Position numbers and translations under genes: made by a program
Source of the DNA: CAYYAQ01 sp964469555
Lineage (GTDB): Bacteria > Planctomycetota > UBA1135 > UBA2386
Length of the DNA: 29,576 nt
Assembly (NCBI GenBank): GCA_964469555.1
Contig: CAYYAQ010000059.1
Coordinates: 1-29,576, forward strand
Reading direction: 5' to 3'
Shown: piece after piece, positions 1-7,799 of the stretch
Layout of the letters: every line of letters starts with the position of its first letter
Position numbering within the stretch: the stretch's first letter is position 1
Notes under the pieces: model-generated
Databases searched by the model: none
Seen by the model: only the letters and a program-made list of their open reading frames with translations
Told to the model about the DNA's origin: nothing

Positions 1-1009
1 GGTACTTCTTCGCGATCGAGACCACCAAACGGAGGTTCCCGGAAGAGAGCTTGCGCTTCGCCTCCTCGTAGTTCGTGTGAGCTTCGCGCACGAGCCGGAG
101 CCGACGCTCCATCTTCTCCATGGTCTCCAGCGCGTCGACCTGGAGATCGACGAGGCGCTTGCGGATCTCGATGGCGATGGGGTTCTTCAGTTGCGCACCG
201 CGGTAGTTAGCGAGGCGACGTTGGAGACGGTGCATCTCGGCCAACCGACTCTCGAGGAGATCGATCATCGGACGGATCTTCTTGCCCTGGAGATTGAGTT
301 CCTCAATGAGCGAGACGACCTTGCGCCGGCGCGAGAAGACGCGTCGCTGGACCATGCGAACCTCATTCTTCGCGAGCTTGCCGCCCTGGAGGTCGACAAA
401 GTCCTCGCGCAGTGCATCGTGGATCTTGCGCAGCGTCGTGATGCTGCCGGGGAGGCGCTCGGACAGGTCCGCCTTGCCGATCTCTGGATCCTGCTGGTTG
501 ACCTTGAGCGTGCGGTCGAACGCAAGCTCGCCGCTGACGACGTCTTCGAGGACTTCGATGGAGTGTGAGATGCCGAAGCCCGAACTCAACACTTCCTTGC
601 GGAACTGCTTGCGAGTCAGCTCGATCTTGCGCGCCAGGCTGATCTCCTCTTCGCGAGTGAGCAGCGGAATCTCACCCATCTGGGTGAGGTACATGCGAAC
701 CGGGTCGTCGATCTTCTCGTTGACGTCCACGACCGGCGTCGCGATCTCGAATTCCTTCTTGGCCACCGGCTCCGCGGGCTCGAAATCGTCGTCGTCGTCG
801 AACTGATCCTCGCCGTCGCCCTTCTTGCCGTCGCTCTTTCGCTCGACGAGCTTGAGGCCCGCGTCCTCGATCATGGCCATGGCCTCCTCGATCTGCTCCG
901 GAGATGAAGCGTCGTCAGGAAGCGCCTTGTTGAGCTGCGCCAGGGTGACCGAGCCGGACTTCCGGGCACCGGTGATGAGACGCTTGATGCTGCTCTGAAA
1001 TCTCGTCAT
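1..1009 (-). CDS. rpoD: RNA polymerase primary sigma factor RpoD (sigma-70), N-terminal 336 codons
   Basis: Primary sigma factor that directs core RNA polymerase to housekeeping promoters; the gene runs off the left edge, so regions 2.2 to 4 are absent. Translating from the ATG at 1009 gives a region 1.1-like start (about residues 5-55), an acidic linker with a run of Asp near 71-75, region 1.2 (DDPVRMYLTQMGEIPLLTRE, about 101-120), a long non-essential-region insert (about 130-310), and the start of region 2.1 (NLRLVVSIAKKY) at the edge. Region 1.1 and the long insert mark a group 1 factor rather than an alternative sigma. It lies 48 bases downstream of dnaG on the same strand, the usual macromolecular synthesis operon order, without rpsU visible. 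No convincing Shine-Dalgarno precedes the ATG. Identity is secure; only the start is approximate. Confidence 0.96.
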   Translation of the reverse strand, partial: MTRFQSSIKRLITGARKSGSVTLAQLNKALPDDASSPEQIEEAMAMIEDAGLKLVERKSDGKKGDGEDQFDDDDDFEPAEPVAKKEFEIATPVVDVNEKIDDPVRMYLTQMGEIPLLTREEEISLARKIELTRKQFRKEVLSSGFGISHSIEVLEDVVSGELAFDRTLKVNQQDPEIGKADLSERLPGSITTLRKIHDALREDFVDLQGGKLAKNEVRMVQRRVFSRRRKVVSLIEELNLQGKKIRPMIDLLESRLAEMHRLQRRLANYRGAQLKNPIAIEIRKRLVDLQVDALETMEKMERRLRLVREAHTNYEEAKRKLSSGNLRLVVSIAKKY

Positions 1010-1057
1010 TCGGGTGGGGTGTATGAGCGGGGCTTATGGGGAGGGACGGAGACCTGA

Positions 1058-2953
1058 CTATTGGTTTCCGCCGCTGCGGCTACGAAGTTGTTGGAGGTAC
1101 TCCTGGGTCAGCTTGTCCACCAGGGCGCGGTCACCCTGGTCGCGGGCTTCTTGGAGCCGGAACCTGATATTCTGAGCCTCGTGGCGGCTCTGGTGGGCGG
1201 AGAGATCCTTTAGGAGGAGGGAGAGGGTTTCGGACGGGGACTTGATGTGAGCCGCGCGGTCCATGCAACTGGCCAGATGTTGGGACAAGTCCGGACGCTC
1301 AGCACATCTCATAAAAAGATACCCGACGATTTCGTCCTTGCTGCCCTTACCCGTCCCAATCCCGTCGCGAAACAGGTCCAAGAGCTCCTGGGCAGTCGGC
1401 AATGTAACCACGACCTCATCGGCCTGATCAAGAAGTTCCGGGTCGCAAAGCAGGCAAGCCAGGAGGTCCAGGCCCAACTCCACGAGCGGGCCATCGACCG
1501 CAGTGGGCCCTGGGTCGGGCCCTGGGGCGCCGTTGGGTCGCGGTGAGGCGTTGGCCCAGGAGTCGTTGGGGTCGGCGCCTGGAGCGATTTCGACCCCGTC
1601 GGACTGGGACTCGGATGCGGACGCGGTCTGGGCTTTTGGGCCAGACCGGTGCGCGGGGCGCTGCTGGGATGCGGTATGCCAGAACACGGCCTCCTGGAGG
1701 CCCAGGTGCTGGGCCATCCGCTGGCCGAGAGCCTGACGACGGACCTGATCCTCGATCGACCCGAGGATCCGACCGCACTCGCGGGCGATCCGCTCCACGT
1801 TCACGTCCAGGGTCAGGTCGATGCGCTGGCGGATCAGTCGGAACCAGACCGTCAGCGCGTCATCAGCGCCATCGAGGATGTTCTGCAGGAACTCGCGACC
1901 CTTGGCCACGGACTCGGCGTCCCGACCGGGGGCCGAGGTCACGAGATCCGCGGGATCGGTGCCCTCGTCCAACAGTGCGACCGACACCGGCAGCCGGGTG
2001 TGGACCAGCTCTCGGAACGCCCGGTCCGCCGCCTGACGTCCCGCACGATCACCGTCGAAGAGGAGCACGACCCCATCGGTCGCGTAGCGCTCGAGGAGCT
2101 TCGCGTGGTCCGTGGTCAAGGCCGTCCCGAGGGTGGCCACCGCGCCTTCGAAGCCGGCGAGGTGCGCCGCGATGACGTCGGTGTAGCCTTCCATCACCGC
2201 GAGTCTGCGCACGCCGGCTTTCTTGGCCTGCCTCAGCCCGAACAGCAGCTTGCGCTTGTTGAAGAACGGGGACTCCGGCGAGTTCAGGTACTTGGCGCGT
2301 TCGACGTGGGACTCCAGCACGCGACCGCCAAACCCGGTGGTGCGACCACGTTCATCCTCGATAGGGAACATCAGGCGACCGGCGAATCGCTCGTAGCCGT
2401 CCTCCCCGACAAGACCCGCCTGCTCGAGCGCAGCTCGGGAGAGCTTCTCCTTCTGGGCCAGGGCGTGGAGCTTTCCGCCGGGCGGATGGTAGCCGAGCTT
2501 GAACCCCTCGATGGCCGCGTCGAGTCCGCGGTCTTCGAGGTAGGCCCGGGCGGCAGCGCCAGACGCGAGTTGCAGCTCGGCCTGGAAGAACTCACTCACT
2601 CTCGCGAGGGCCCCGTGCACGTCCTCGCGCTTTTTCCCGTCACCGCGACCGCGACCGAACACGCCGGTCATGTCGATGCCCTGCCGTTCGCCAAGCACCT
2701 CGGCGGCCTCGCGGAACGCCAGACCGTCTCGCTTCATCAGGAACGAGAACACGTCGCCAGCCTCGCCGCATCCGTAGCACTTGTAGTGCTGGGAGTCGGA
2801 GTACACGGTGAACGATGGGGTCTTCTCCTGGTGGAAGGGGCACAGCCCGATGTGGTAGCGCCCGCGCGTTTTCAGGGGTACATACTCCTCCACCAGCGCG
2901 ACCAGGTCGGCGCCGTCCTTGATGCGGGGGATTACTTCCTCGAAGCGGTCCAA
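1058..2953 (-). CDS. dnaG: DNA primase DnaG
   Basis: Synthesises RNA primers at the replication fork and binds the replicative helicase. The 631-residue protein has a CHC2 zinc-binding domain with ligands C38, H41, C59 and C62. The core follows, then a TOPRIM domain with the catalytic Glu in EGYTDV (E255) and the metal-binding pair in DGDRAG (D300, D302). A low-complexity Pro/Ala/Asp-rich linker (about 435-490) leads to a C-terminal region (about 490-631) in the position of the helicase-binding domain. Length is normal for the family (E. coli 581), the excess lying mostly in the linker. The start is TTG at 2953: MDRFEEVIPRIKD is a typical primase N-terminus and no in-frame ATG or GTG nearby gives a better match. 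No clear Shine-Dalgarno is seen. It is followed by rpoD and was probably transcribed with it from the 2954-3197 gap. Confidence 0.97.
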   Translation of the reverse strand: MDRFEEVIPRIKDGADLVALVEEYVPLKTRGRYHIGLCPFHQEKTPSFTVYSDSQHYKCYGCGEAGDVFSFLMKRDGLAFREAAEVLGERQGIDMTGVFGRGRGDGKKREDVHGALARVSEFFQAELQLASGAAARAYLEDRGLDAAIEGFKLGYHPPGGKLHALAQKEKLSRAALEQAGLVGEDGYERFAGRLMFPIEDERGRTTGFGGRVLESHVERAKYLNSPESPFFNKRKLLFGLRQAKKAGVRRLAVMEGYTDVIAAHLAGFEGAVATLGTALTTDHAKLLERYATDGVVLLFDGDRAGRQAADRAFRELVHTRLPVSVALLDEGTDPADLVTSAPGRDAESVAKGREFLQNILDGADDALTVWFRLIRQRIDLTLDVNVERIARECGRILGSIEDQVRRQALGQRMAQHLGLQEAVFWHTASQQRPAHRSGPKAQTASASESQSDGVEIAPGADPNDSWANASPRPNGAPGPDPGPTAVDGPLVELGLDLLACLLCDPELLDQADEVVVTLPTAQELLDLFRDGIGTGKGSKDEIVGYLFMRCAERPDLSQHLASCMDRAAHIKSPSETLSLLLKDLSAHQSRHEAQNIRFRLQEARDQGDRALVDKLTQEYLQQLRSRSGGNQ

Positions 2954-3197
2954 AGGTGTCGGGGCGGGGTGCCCGGCTGTGTGTCCGGGCTGGGGTCGGG
3001 AAAGGGTCAGGCTACGGCACGATTTCCTTACTCCGCGGGACGCAATGCCGCGAGCGGGGAGAGATTTTCCTAATCGTGGTGCGCTGTCCCTTGGGTGTGG
3101 CAGGTGGGCTGCTCTCGCCCGTATCGCCGCATTCCCATGCGCCAGATCGACATGCGTAGGCCGACCGCCTCAACCTATAGTTCGCGGGCGGGTGGGA
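2954..3197. other. Intergenic gap upstream of dnaG
   Basis: A non-coding stretch of 244 bases between the broken hydrolase gene and dnaG. It is the likely site of the dnaG-rpoD promoter because no other gap precedes that pair. I cannot pick a -35/-10 pair with confidence and see no hairpin terminator. Reading frames here have no recognisable protein content. Confidence 0.4.
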
Positions 3198-3974
3198 TCA
3201 AGGAATTTTCTGCCCGAGACGCCTGAGACGGAGCACACCGGGCTCGACCTCCTCGACCATGGCGAGATCCGGCACACCCCGGAGCACGATCCCACCGAGG
3301 AACTGGAGCACCCGCTGGTGGCCGATGAGGTAGTCGTTGTGACCCCCGCCGAGGTCGTCCAACCGCACGTAGAGAGGGTCGGCGGCGTGATTCGCGGACT
3401 TCGCCGGGCCGACCCGGGGTGCCCCTGTCCCAACCGCCGGCGACCGATCTCGGCCTCGAGGATGGACAACCTCGAGTCGTTCGCATCCGAGAGCACGAAG
3501 ACCTGCCGGGCAAAACGACAGGCCCCCAGCCAGGAGGAATGTCCGGCGCGGTCCACGTCCGGCGCCGACAGGATCAGGCTGTCGACCGACCCGGAGCCGA
3601 TCGCGGGTCCAGGGGTCCCGATCGCGGCTTCAGCACCCGGTTGCCCATGCTGTGCACGATCATGTGATCTTCACCCCAGGGAGAGCCGACCGGCAGTCGG
3701 CGATCAGGGAGCGCTCGTACGCCGCATCCGGATGGTCGCCGCGACCGTGCACGTAGAGGCTCAGCGCGCCTTTTCGGAGGATGCGATCCCGCATCGAGTC
3801 CACGACCTGATCGACAGGGCGAGGTGGCTGGCGCGGATAGACGTGGAGCCCGACGTCTTCCCGCGTGACCGCTGCGGATTCCGTCTGCAGACGGAGGAAC
3901 CACGGCGCGATCTGGCAGCAGCCTGTCATACAGAGCGCCGCGAACAGGGCGAGAGTCCCGACAGCCGTGATCAC
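3198..3974 (-). pseudogene. Broken alpha/beta-hydrolase lipoprotein gene with three frame changes
   Basis: Four segments in three frames together read as an alpha/beta hydrolase. Segment 1 starts at a GTG (3974) overlapping the ksgA stop as GTGA. It encodes a lipoprotein-like leader ending MTGC and a strand-1 motif YVHGRGDHPD, then ends at a TGA near 3660. The next frame carries the nucleophile elbow IVHSMGNRVL (about 3662-3620). A third frame carries SVDSLILSAPDVDRAGH and FVLSDANDSRLSI (about 3590-3430). The last returns to the first frame with LDDLGGGHNDYLIGHQRVL, supplying the catalytic-His region, and stops at 3198. Each switch is -1 modulo 3, so the net shift is zero. VHGRG and HSMGN lie only about 30 residues apart, much less than the fold normally needs, suggesting an internal deletion as well. 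Several switches fall near short G or C runs, so consensus error is possible, but the neighbouring genes are intact. The substrate is unknown. Confidence 0.75.
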
Positions 3975-4882
3975 GAAGATCCCTTTCTCACCTCGTCGAA
4001 GAGCTCGACGAGCGCCGAAACCTCGATCGCGTCCGGTCGGAGCTCCAGAAGGGGCGCGAGCTCGGAGCCCGCGAGATCGACGCCGGCGAGGACCTTCGCG
4101 TTCCGCAGCTTCTTGCGCCGGCTCGAGAACACCTGGCGCAGGAACCCGGACAGCGCCCGACGCTCTTCGCCGGTGCGCGAGAGGCACCCGTCCGTCCGCG
4201 CTTGGATGTGCACGATGGCAGAATCGACGAGCGGTCGCGGTCGAAAGACCTGGGAGCCTACCCTGCGCAGGAATGTCGTGTCGTAGGACGACTGGAGTTG
4301 GACGGTGAGGGCTCCGTAGTCGCGGTTGTCGTGGGTCGCCGTCAGTCTCTTCGCCATCTCCAATTGCAGCAGAAGCACCATCTCCGAGATCGGCTCATCC
4401 AGGAGAATCAACTCGCCGATCAGGGGACCCGCGATGGAGTAGGGCAGGTTCGCGACCATGAGAGTCCGCCCATGAGACGGCAGCGCGGCTCGCTCTTCCG
4501 CGAGGATGTCGAGCACGTCTGGGTTGAGCTTCGACCGTCGCAAGACATCGGCATGCACCAATCGCACCGAGGATCCGCCATCGGGGAGACCGCGCAGTTC
4601 TCGACCCAGGATCTGCACGAGCCTGTTGTCGACTTCGACGGCGAGCACGCGGCAGCGACCCGCGAGCTCCCTGGTCAGAAAGCCGAGTCCGGGCCCGACT
4701 TCGATGACCAGATCGTCGAGGGTGGGCCTCACGGTATCGACGAGGACCCGGTGCAACGACGCGTCCAGAAGGAAGTTCTGGCCGAGCCGCCGACTCGGAT
4801 GGAAACCGTACTCCCGCAGCAGTTCCTTGTAGGTTGCGAAACTGTCCCGACCCTCGTCAGCCTGGTCGTGGCCGTCACTCAT
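3971..4882 (-). CDS. ksgA: 16S rRNA (adenine1518/1519-N6) dimethyltransferase KsgA
   Basis: Dimethylates two adjacent adenines in the 3' hairpin of 16S rRNA during late small-subunit maturation, using S-adenosylmethionine. The 303-residue product shows the family motifs in order: RLGQNFLLD at about 32-40, the SAM loop EVGPGLGFLT (61-70), an acidic residue ending the next strand (AVEVDNRL, about 81-88), and the catalytic NLPYSI motif (145-150). A C-terminal region containing VFRPRPLVDSAIV matches the family. It is slightly longer than E. coli KsgA (273), mostly through an N-terminal extension of about 20 residues. The ATG at 4882 overlaps the end of the upstream FGE-domain gene by eight bases (ATGAGTGA). 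Its own TGA overlaps the GTG of the broken hydrolase gene, so translation is probably coupled through the operon. Confidence 0.97.
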   Translation of the reverse strand: MSDGHDQADEGRDSFATYKELLREYGFHPSRRLGQNFLLDASLHRVLVDTVRPTLDDLVIEVGPGLGFLTRELAGRCRVLAVEVDNRLVQILGRELRGLPDGGSSVRLVHADVLRRSKLNPDVLDILAEERAALPSHGRTLMVANLPYSIAGPLIGELILLDEPISEMVLLLQLEMAKRLTATHDNRDYGALTVQLQSSYDTTFLRRVGSQVFRPRPLVDSAIVHIQARTDGCLSRTGEERRALSGFLRQVFSSRRKKLRNAKVLAGVDLAGSELAPLLELRPDAIEVSALVELFDEVRKGSS

Positions 4883-6176
4883 TGCCTAACTCGGAAATCA
4901 GCAGGCTGCGCAGAGCCGACGTCCCCTTGGCGCGGGGCAGCACGAACGGCCAGGCCCGCAGAAACACCTCGACGTGGGACTCCCGCCGAAGGAAACCGCG
5001 CAGCGTATTGAGCGCTGCCTCACTCGGCATGGGACCGGCGTACTCGAGGAGAGACTGGAGCAGTCCTGCCGGGTCCGCGGCGACACGAACACCGGTCGTC
5101 GGACCGATCCGACCCGGAGACCAGTAGAGGGCGGAGGGATCCGTGCGCCGCACGGGGTCGTTGAGCGTCTCGAACCACTTTGTCTCGAAGTGCCCACCGA
5201 GAATCTGGCGTTCCAAGTCGTTGGTTTCCGCGAACACCAACCAGTCCGTCGGCACGGGAGACCAGCCGGGGAGCCAACAGCCGAGCCCGGGCGTGCGCCG
5301 GAAGGCATCCACTCCCGGCATGTCGAGAGTCACGATCGGTCGTTCCTCGAAGTGTTCCTCCGTGAAGTCGAACTGACCTTGCACTGCTCGCAACGCCCGC
5401 GAATCAAGCCATGCGCCCGGCATCGGTGTCCACAACGGTAACCACACGCGCAGACCCAGGGGCATCGCACCCGACTGCTGCCAGGGCATGTGGCCGATTT
5501 CCGGCGTTTGGAAGTCTGGCCACTCCGGGAGGCCGACGACCTGCTTCACGAGGACCGTGGCCAGAACCTGGTGCACGAACGGGATCGGCACGTTGGTGTC
5601 CGCGTCGACCACCGTCTCGGTCCACTCCGCGACGTTGCCCAGGAGATCGAACGGACCAATCGGACTGGCGGAGCCCGACGCGAACGAACCGACAAGCGTC
5701 GTGCGCCCCAGCCCGAGTCTCCCAGTATTCGCGAGGGTGTCCGAGTTCCGCAGTGTGTCACTCCAGGGAAAGTCGTAGGTTCCGCCTTCGGTGAACGCGT
5801 AGCGCCACTCGTCCGCCCGAGGAACGCGGCAGAACCGCCAGCGTGCGAATCGTCGGGCGACGTTCAAGTTGATCCTGTCCTGCGGCAGATGGTCGCGGAG
5901 CCGATCGGACACGGGAAGCGGACCGCTCTGTTGCGGCAGCGAGGCGCGCCACGTCACGAACTCCGCCCGCGTCGCCTCGAACCGATCGAGGAAGAACGGC
6001 CCGCCCTCGCTCAGCGGGCGGTTGAACAGAACGAGGTCGCGGAAGATGCCGAACCGATGGTCGCGATCGACGATGTCGATAGTGGAGACCGCGTCACCGC
6101 AACCGCACAGCGCGAGAGCGACGAGCACCAACGCGAGGATCGAGGCCTCCCACCGGACGGGAGGCCCCTGGCGCAC
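4875..6176 (-). CDS. Lipoprotein with FGE/SUMF1-type domain
   Basis: A probable periplasmic or membrane-anchored protein of 433 residues. The N-terminal hydrophobic stretch (about 12-23) ends in LCGC, compatible with lipid attachment at C24 or C26. The FGE-sulfatase-type domain is shown by FFLDRFEATRAEFVTW (61-76), FCRVPRADEWRYAFTEGG (115-132), YDFPWSD (134-140) and GPFDLLGNVAEWTE (174-187). These correspond to the usual KYEVTNAQY, RLPTEAEWEYAARGG and GLYDMHGNVWEW motifs. I see no C-terminal Cys pair like that of true formylglycine-generating enzymes, so catalysis is doubtful and a binding role is more likely. Reading continues upstream, but the GTG at 6176 is preferred: it lies just after the OmpA-like gene stop and gives a proper leader. 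It sits between the OmpA-like gene and ksgA in one operon. Confidence 0.8.
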   Translation of the reverse strand: MRQGPPVRWEASILALVLVALALCGCGDAVSTIDIVDRDHRFGIFRDLVLFNRPLSEGGPFFLDRFEATRAEFVTWRASLPQQSGPLPVSDRLRDHLPQDRINLNVARRFARWRFCRVPRADEWRYAFTEGGTYDFPWSDTLRNSDTLANTGRLGLGRTTLVGSFASGSASPIGPFDLLGNVAEWTETVVDADTNVPIPFVHQVLATVLVKQVVGLPEWPDFQTPEIGHMPWQQSGAMPLGLRVWLPLWTPMPGAWLDSRALRAVQGQFDFTEEHFEERPIVTLDMPGVDAFRRTPGLGCWLPGWSPVPTDWLVFAETNDLERQILGGHFETKWFETLNDPVRRTDPSALYWSPGRIGPTTGVRVAADPAGLLQSLLEYAGPMPSEAALNTLRGFLRRESHVEVFLRAWPFVLPRAKGTSALRSLLISELGNE

Positions 6177-6180
6177 GGCA

Positions 6181-6837
6181 TCAGCGCAGCAGGACGATCT
6201 CAGTTCGGCGGTTCTTGGCCTTGTCATTGGGATCGACGGGCTGGAACTCGCCATACCCCGCGACAGACATCTTAGCCTTCGGCAGGCCTCGACTGTTGAG
6301 GTAATCCCGCACGGCCAGGGCCCGCGCAACCGACAACCGCATGTTGCTTACCCACTTGCTGTGCTTGATCGGATCGCTGTCGCTGTGCCCGGAAACGCGG
6401 ATTTTGCCGGGGTGGCTCCGCACCGCGTCGACCAGACCCCCGAGGGTCTGCTGGCCGGTGGCCGAGAGCTCGTCGGAGCCGGAGCCGAAGAGGATCTTGC
6501 CCTCCACGCGCAGCACCAGACCCTCCTCCGACACCAGCGGCACCACGCCGGGTGGCAGCTTCGCGCCCCCATCCTTTTTGAAGCGAGTGAGGATGGAGTC
6601 GACGAGCTCCTTCTGTTCTTTCAGCCAAGCCGCGTTCTTGACCAGCGGAGCCATCCGCGCGACTTCGGCGTGAAGCTCGCCGATCTGGGTCTGATAGTCC
6701 TTGTTCGTGCGGGTCAGATCTTCCAACTGATCGCGGAGAACTGCATTGGCGGCCGTGATCTTCCGATGAAGTTCCGGATTGATGCAGCTAGTCAGAAAGA
6801 TCAGACCGAGTAGCCCGACAGCACGGTGAGTGCGCAT
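6181..6837 (-). CDS. OmpA/Pal-like peptidoglycan-binding lipoprotein
   Basis: An outer-membrane lipoprotein of about 218 residues that probably tethers the outer membrane to peptidoglycan. The leader MRTHRAVGLLGLIFLTSC ends in lipobox LTSC with C18 as the lipidated residue. Residues about 20-75 are predicted helical or coiled coil. The C-terminal OmpA domain (about 110-218) begins at ILFGSGSDELSATGQQTL and contains SGHSDSDPI, LSVARALAVRDYL and VAGYGEFQPVDPND, followed by NRRTEIVL. The Asp and Arg positions that contact diaminopimelate in this family appear present. A strong AGGAGGGG lies upstream; it would suit either the ATG at 6837 (spacing about 10) or a TTG at 6843 (spacing about 4). I chose the ATG. 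The stop is four bases before the FGE lipoprotein start. Pal itself usually lies next to tolB, which is not seen here. Confidence 0.88.
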   Translation of the reverse strand: MRTHRAVGLLGLIFLTSCINPELHRKITAANAVLRDQLEDLTRTNKDYQTQIGELHAEVARMAPLVKNAAWLKEQKELVDSILTRFKKDGGAKLPPGVVPLVSEEGLVLRVEGKILFGSGSDELSATGQQTLGGLVDAVRSHPGKIRVSGHSDSDPIKHSKWVSNMRLSVARALAVRDYLNSRGLPKAKMSVAGYGEFQPVDPNDKAKNRRTEIVLLR

Positions 6838-6846
6838 TCTCAAAAT

Positions 6847-6854
6847 CCCCTCCT
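6847..6854 (-). promoter_or_regulatory. Strong ribosome binding site of the OmpA-like gene
   Basis: Minus-strand AGGAGGGG is an almost perfect anti-16S match, placed about ten bases from the ATG at 6837 and four from a TTG at 6843. It is one of the few strong Shine-Dalgarno sequences in the window and suggests high expression, as expected for an abundant envelope lipoprotein. Confidence 0.6.
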
Positions 6855-7133
6855 GAGGAGTCCTGGTGGCGGTTCATGACGGTGCGGGGTTGCCACGCGC
6901 GGACAAACTCGACGCCGCCCCACGTGTCTGCGGGTCAGGATAGCTTCACGGATAGGCGGAGCAAAGGAGTTTCCCAGCGGACCGCCGCCTCCCAGGCGGC
7001 CTCCAACGGGGCGCCGAATCACCGCCCGCGCGGCGGGTGCGCGATCGTTGAGGCGTCGCGCAACGTCGGCGGCCGCGACCGCAATTCGCGATCGGTCGCA
7101 ACGAAACAACCGTACGGGGCGTCTCCAAACAAA
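6855..7133. other. Non-coding stretch upstream of the OmpA-like operon
   Basis: The full gap between the OmpA-like gene and the HTH-membrane gene is about 350 bases. Apart from the ribosome binding site at one end and the terminator at the other, it holds no recognisable gene. It must contain the promoter of the OmpA-FGE-ksgA operon, but I cannot place -35/-10 boxes with confidence. Small GC-rich palindromes such as CCCGC-GCG-GCGGG (near 7026) are present and unremarkable at this GC content. Confidence 0.4.
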
Positions 7134-7157
7134 GAGACCCTCACTGCGGAGGGTCTC
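7134..7157 (-). terminator. Rho-independent terminator after the HTH-membrane gene
   Basis: A perfect 9-bp stem, GAGACCCTC (7134-7142) and GAGGGTCTC (7149-7157), encloses a six-base loop. On the minus strand the hairpin is followed by TTTGTTTGG, giving a U-rich tail. It begins about 35 bases after the stop of the 7192-7686 gene and separates that gene from the OmpA-like operon. It is the clearest intrinsic terminator in the window. Confidence 0.85.
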
Positions 7158-7191
7158 GTTGGGGGTAAACCTCGAAGTGTAGGCGGCGCGA

Positions 7192-7686
7192 CTACTTCGC
7201 CGTGCTCCACATCTTGGTCAGCAGGCTGCCCTCGGGACTGGCGCCCTTCGTGATGTCCCAGCTGATCAGCGCGCCCCAGAGCAGGGCGATGAAGCACAGG
7301 ATGGCGGCGGCGACCCAGATCGGGCTCTCGCCGGACTCAGCCTTGGTCGCGGTCATCGTCTCGCGACGGCTGCGAGTCGCAATCGCTTCCGCCGGTGCGT
7401 CATCGACGTCATCCATGTCGTCTTCGACGAGGAGCGTGTCCTCTTCGGAGAGTTCTTCGGTGACCATGCCGGTGTCGTCCTCAAGGGCGTCAGCGAAGAC
7501 CAGGTCGTCTTCACCATCGTCGCGAGCCTGCAGGGCGGCGACGTCTTCGGCGCGGAACTGCATGCTGTCACCGACGCGGAACGCGCGGATATCACCCTGG
7601 GAAACCATCTTCTTGAGCTGCTCGCTCTGAAGTTTCAGGTCGCGGAGGGCGTTCTCGAATGAGACAAAGTCTTCGTTTTCGGACAC
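7192..7686 (-). CDS. Excisionase/MerR-like DNA-binding domain protein with acidic linker and C-terminal membrane segment
   Basis: A 164-residue protein of unknown function. Residues about 6-55 (SFENALRDLKLQSEQLKKMV, then IRAFRVGDSMQFRAEDVAAL) have the helix-turn-helix plus wing layout of excisionase/MerR-type domains. In these, a basic, hydrophobic turn of the type R-A-F-R-V-G precedes FRAEDV. Residues about 57-100 are strongly acidic with many Asp and Glu. A Ser/Arg/Thr-rich stretch follows, and one hydrophobic segment at about 124-144 (IWVAAAILCFIALLWGALIS) should cross the membrane, leaving a short tail. The combination suggests a membrane-tethered binding protein, either a regulator or a DNA-membrane linker. 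GTG at 7686 is preferred, nine bases from AGGAG (7696-7700); a TTG at 7692 is the alternative. A strong terminator follows. The protein-level reading is secure; the function is not. Confidence 0.75.
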   Translation of the reverse strand: MSENEDFVSFENALRDLKLQSEQLKKMVSQGDIRAFRVGDSMQFRAEDVAALQARDDGEDDLVFADALEDDTGMVTEELSEEDTLLVEDDMDDVDDAPAEAIATRSRRETMTATKAESGESPIWVAAAILCFIALLWGALISWDITKGASPEGSLLTKMWSTAK

Positions 7687-7695
7687 GATCAAATA

Positions 7696-7700
7696 CTCCT
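7696..7700 (-). promoter_or_regulatory. Ribosome binding site deciding the GTG start at 7686
   Basis: Minus-strand AGGAG ends nine bases before GTG 7686 and three bases before TTG 7692. The spacing favours the GTG, shortening the protein by two residues. Confidence 0.55.
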
Positions 7701-7799
7701 GACTGCGGAGGGACTGGGAGGGGTAGGGGTCTCTAGGAGGAGAGCGGGGAGTCGAAGTAGGTTACATCAAGACGGGCGGTCTGACAGCACGTTCCGTCG

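Noticed and set aside
1649..3073. Long plus-strand open frame antisense to dnaG
   Set aside because: It is the shadow of dnaG; the minus strand carries a complete primase with zinc and TOPRIM motifs.
7021..7040. GC-rich palindromes in the OmpA-like operon upstream region as possible operators
   Set aside because: Stems of only about five pairs, common at this GC content, with no repeat copy or link to a regulator.
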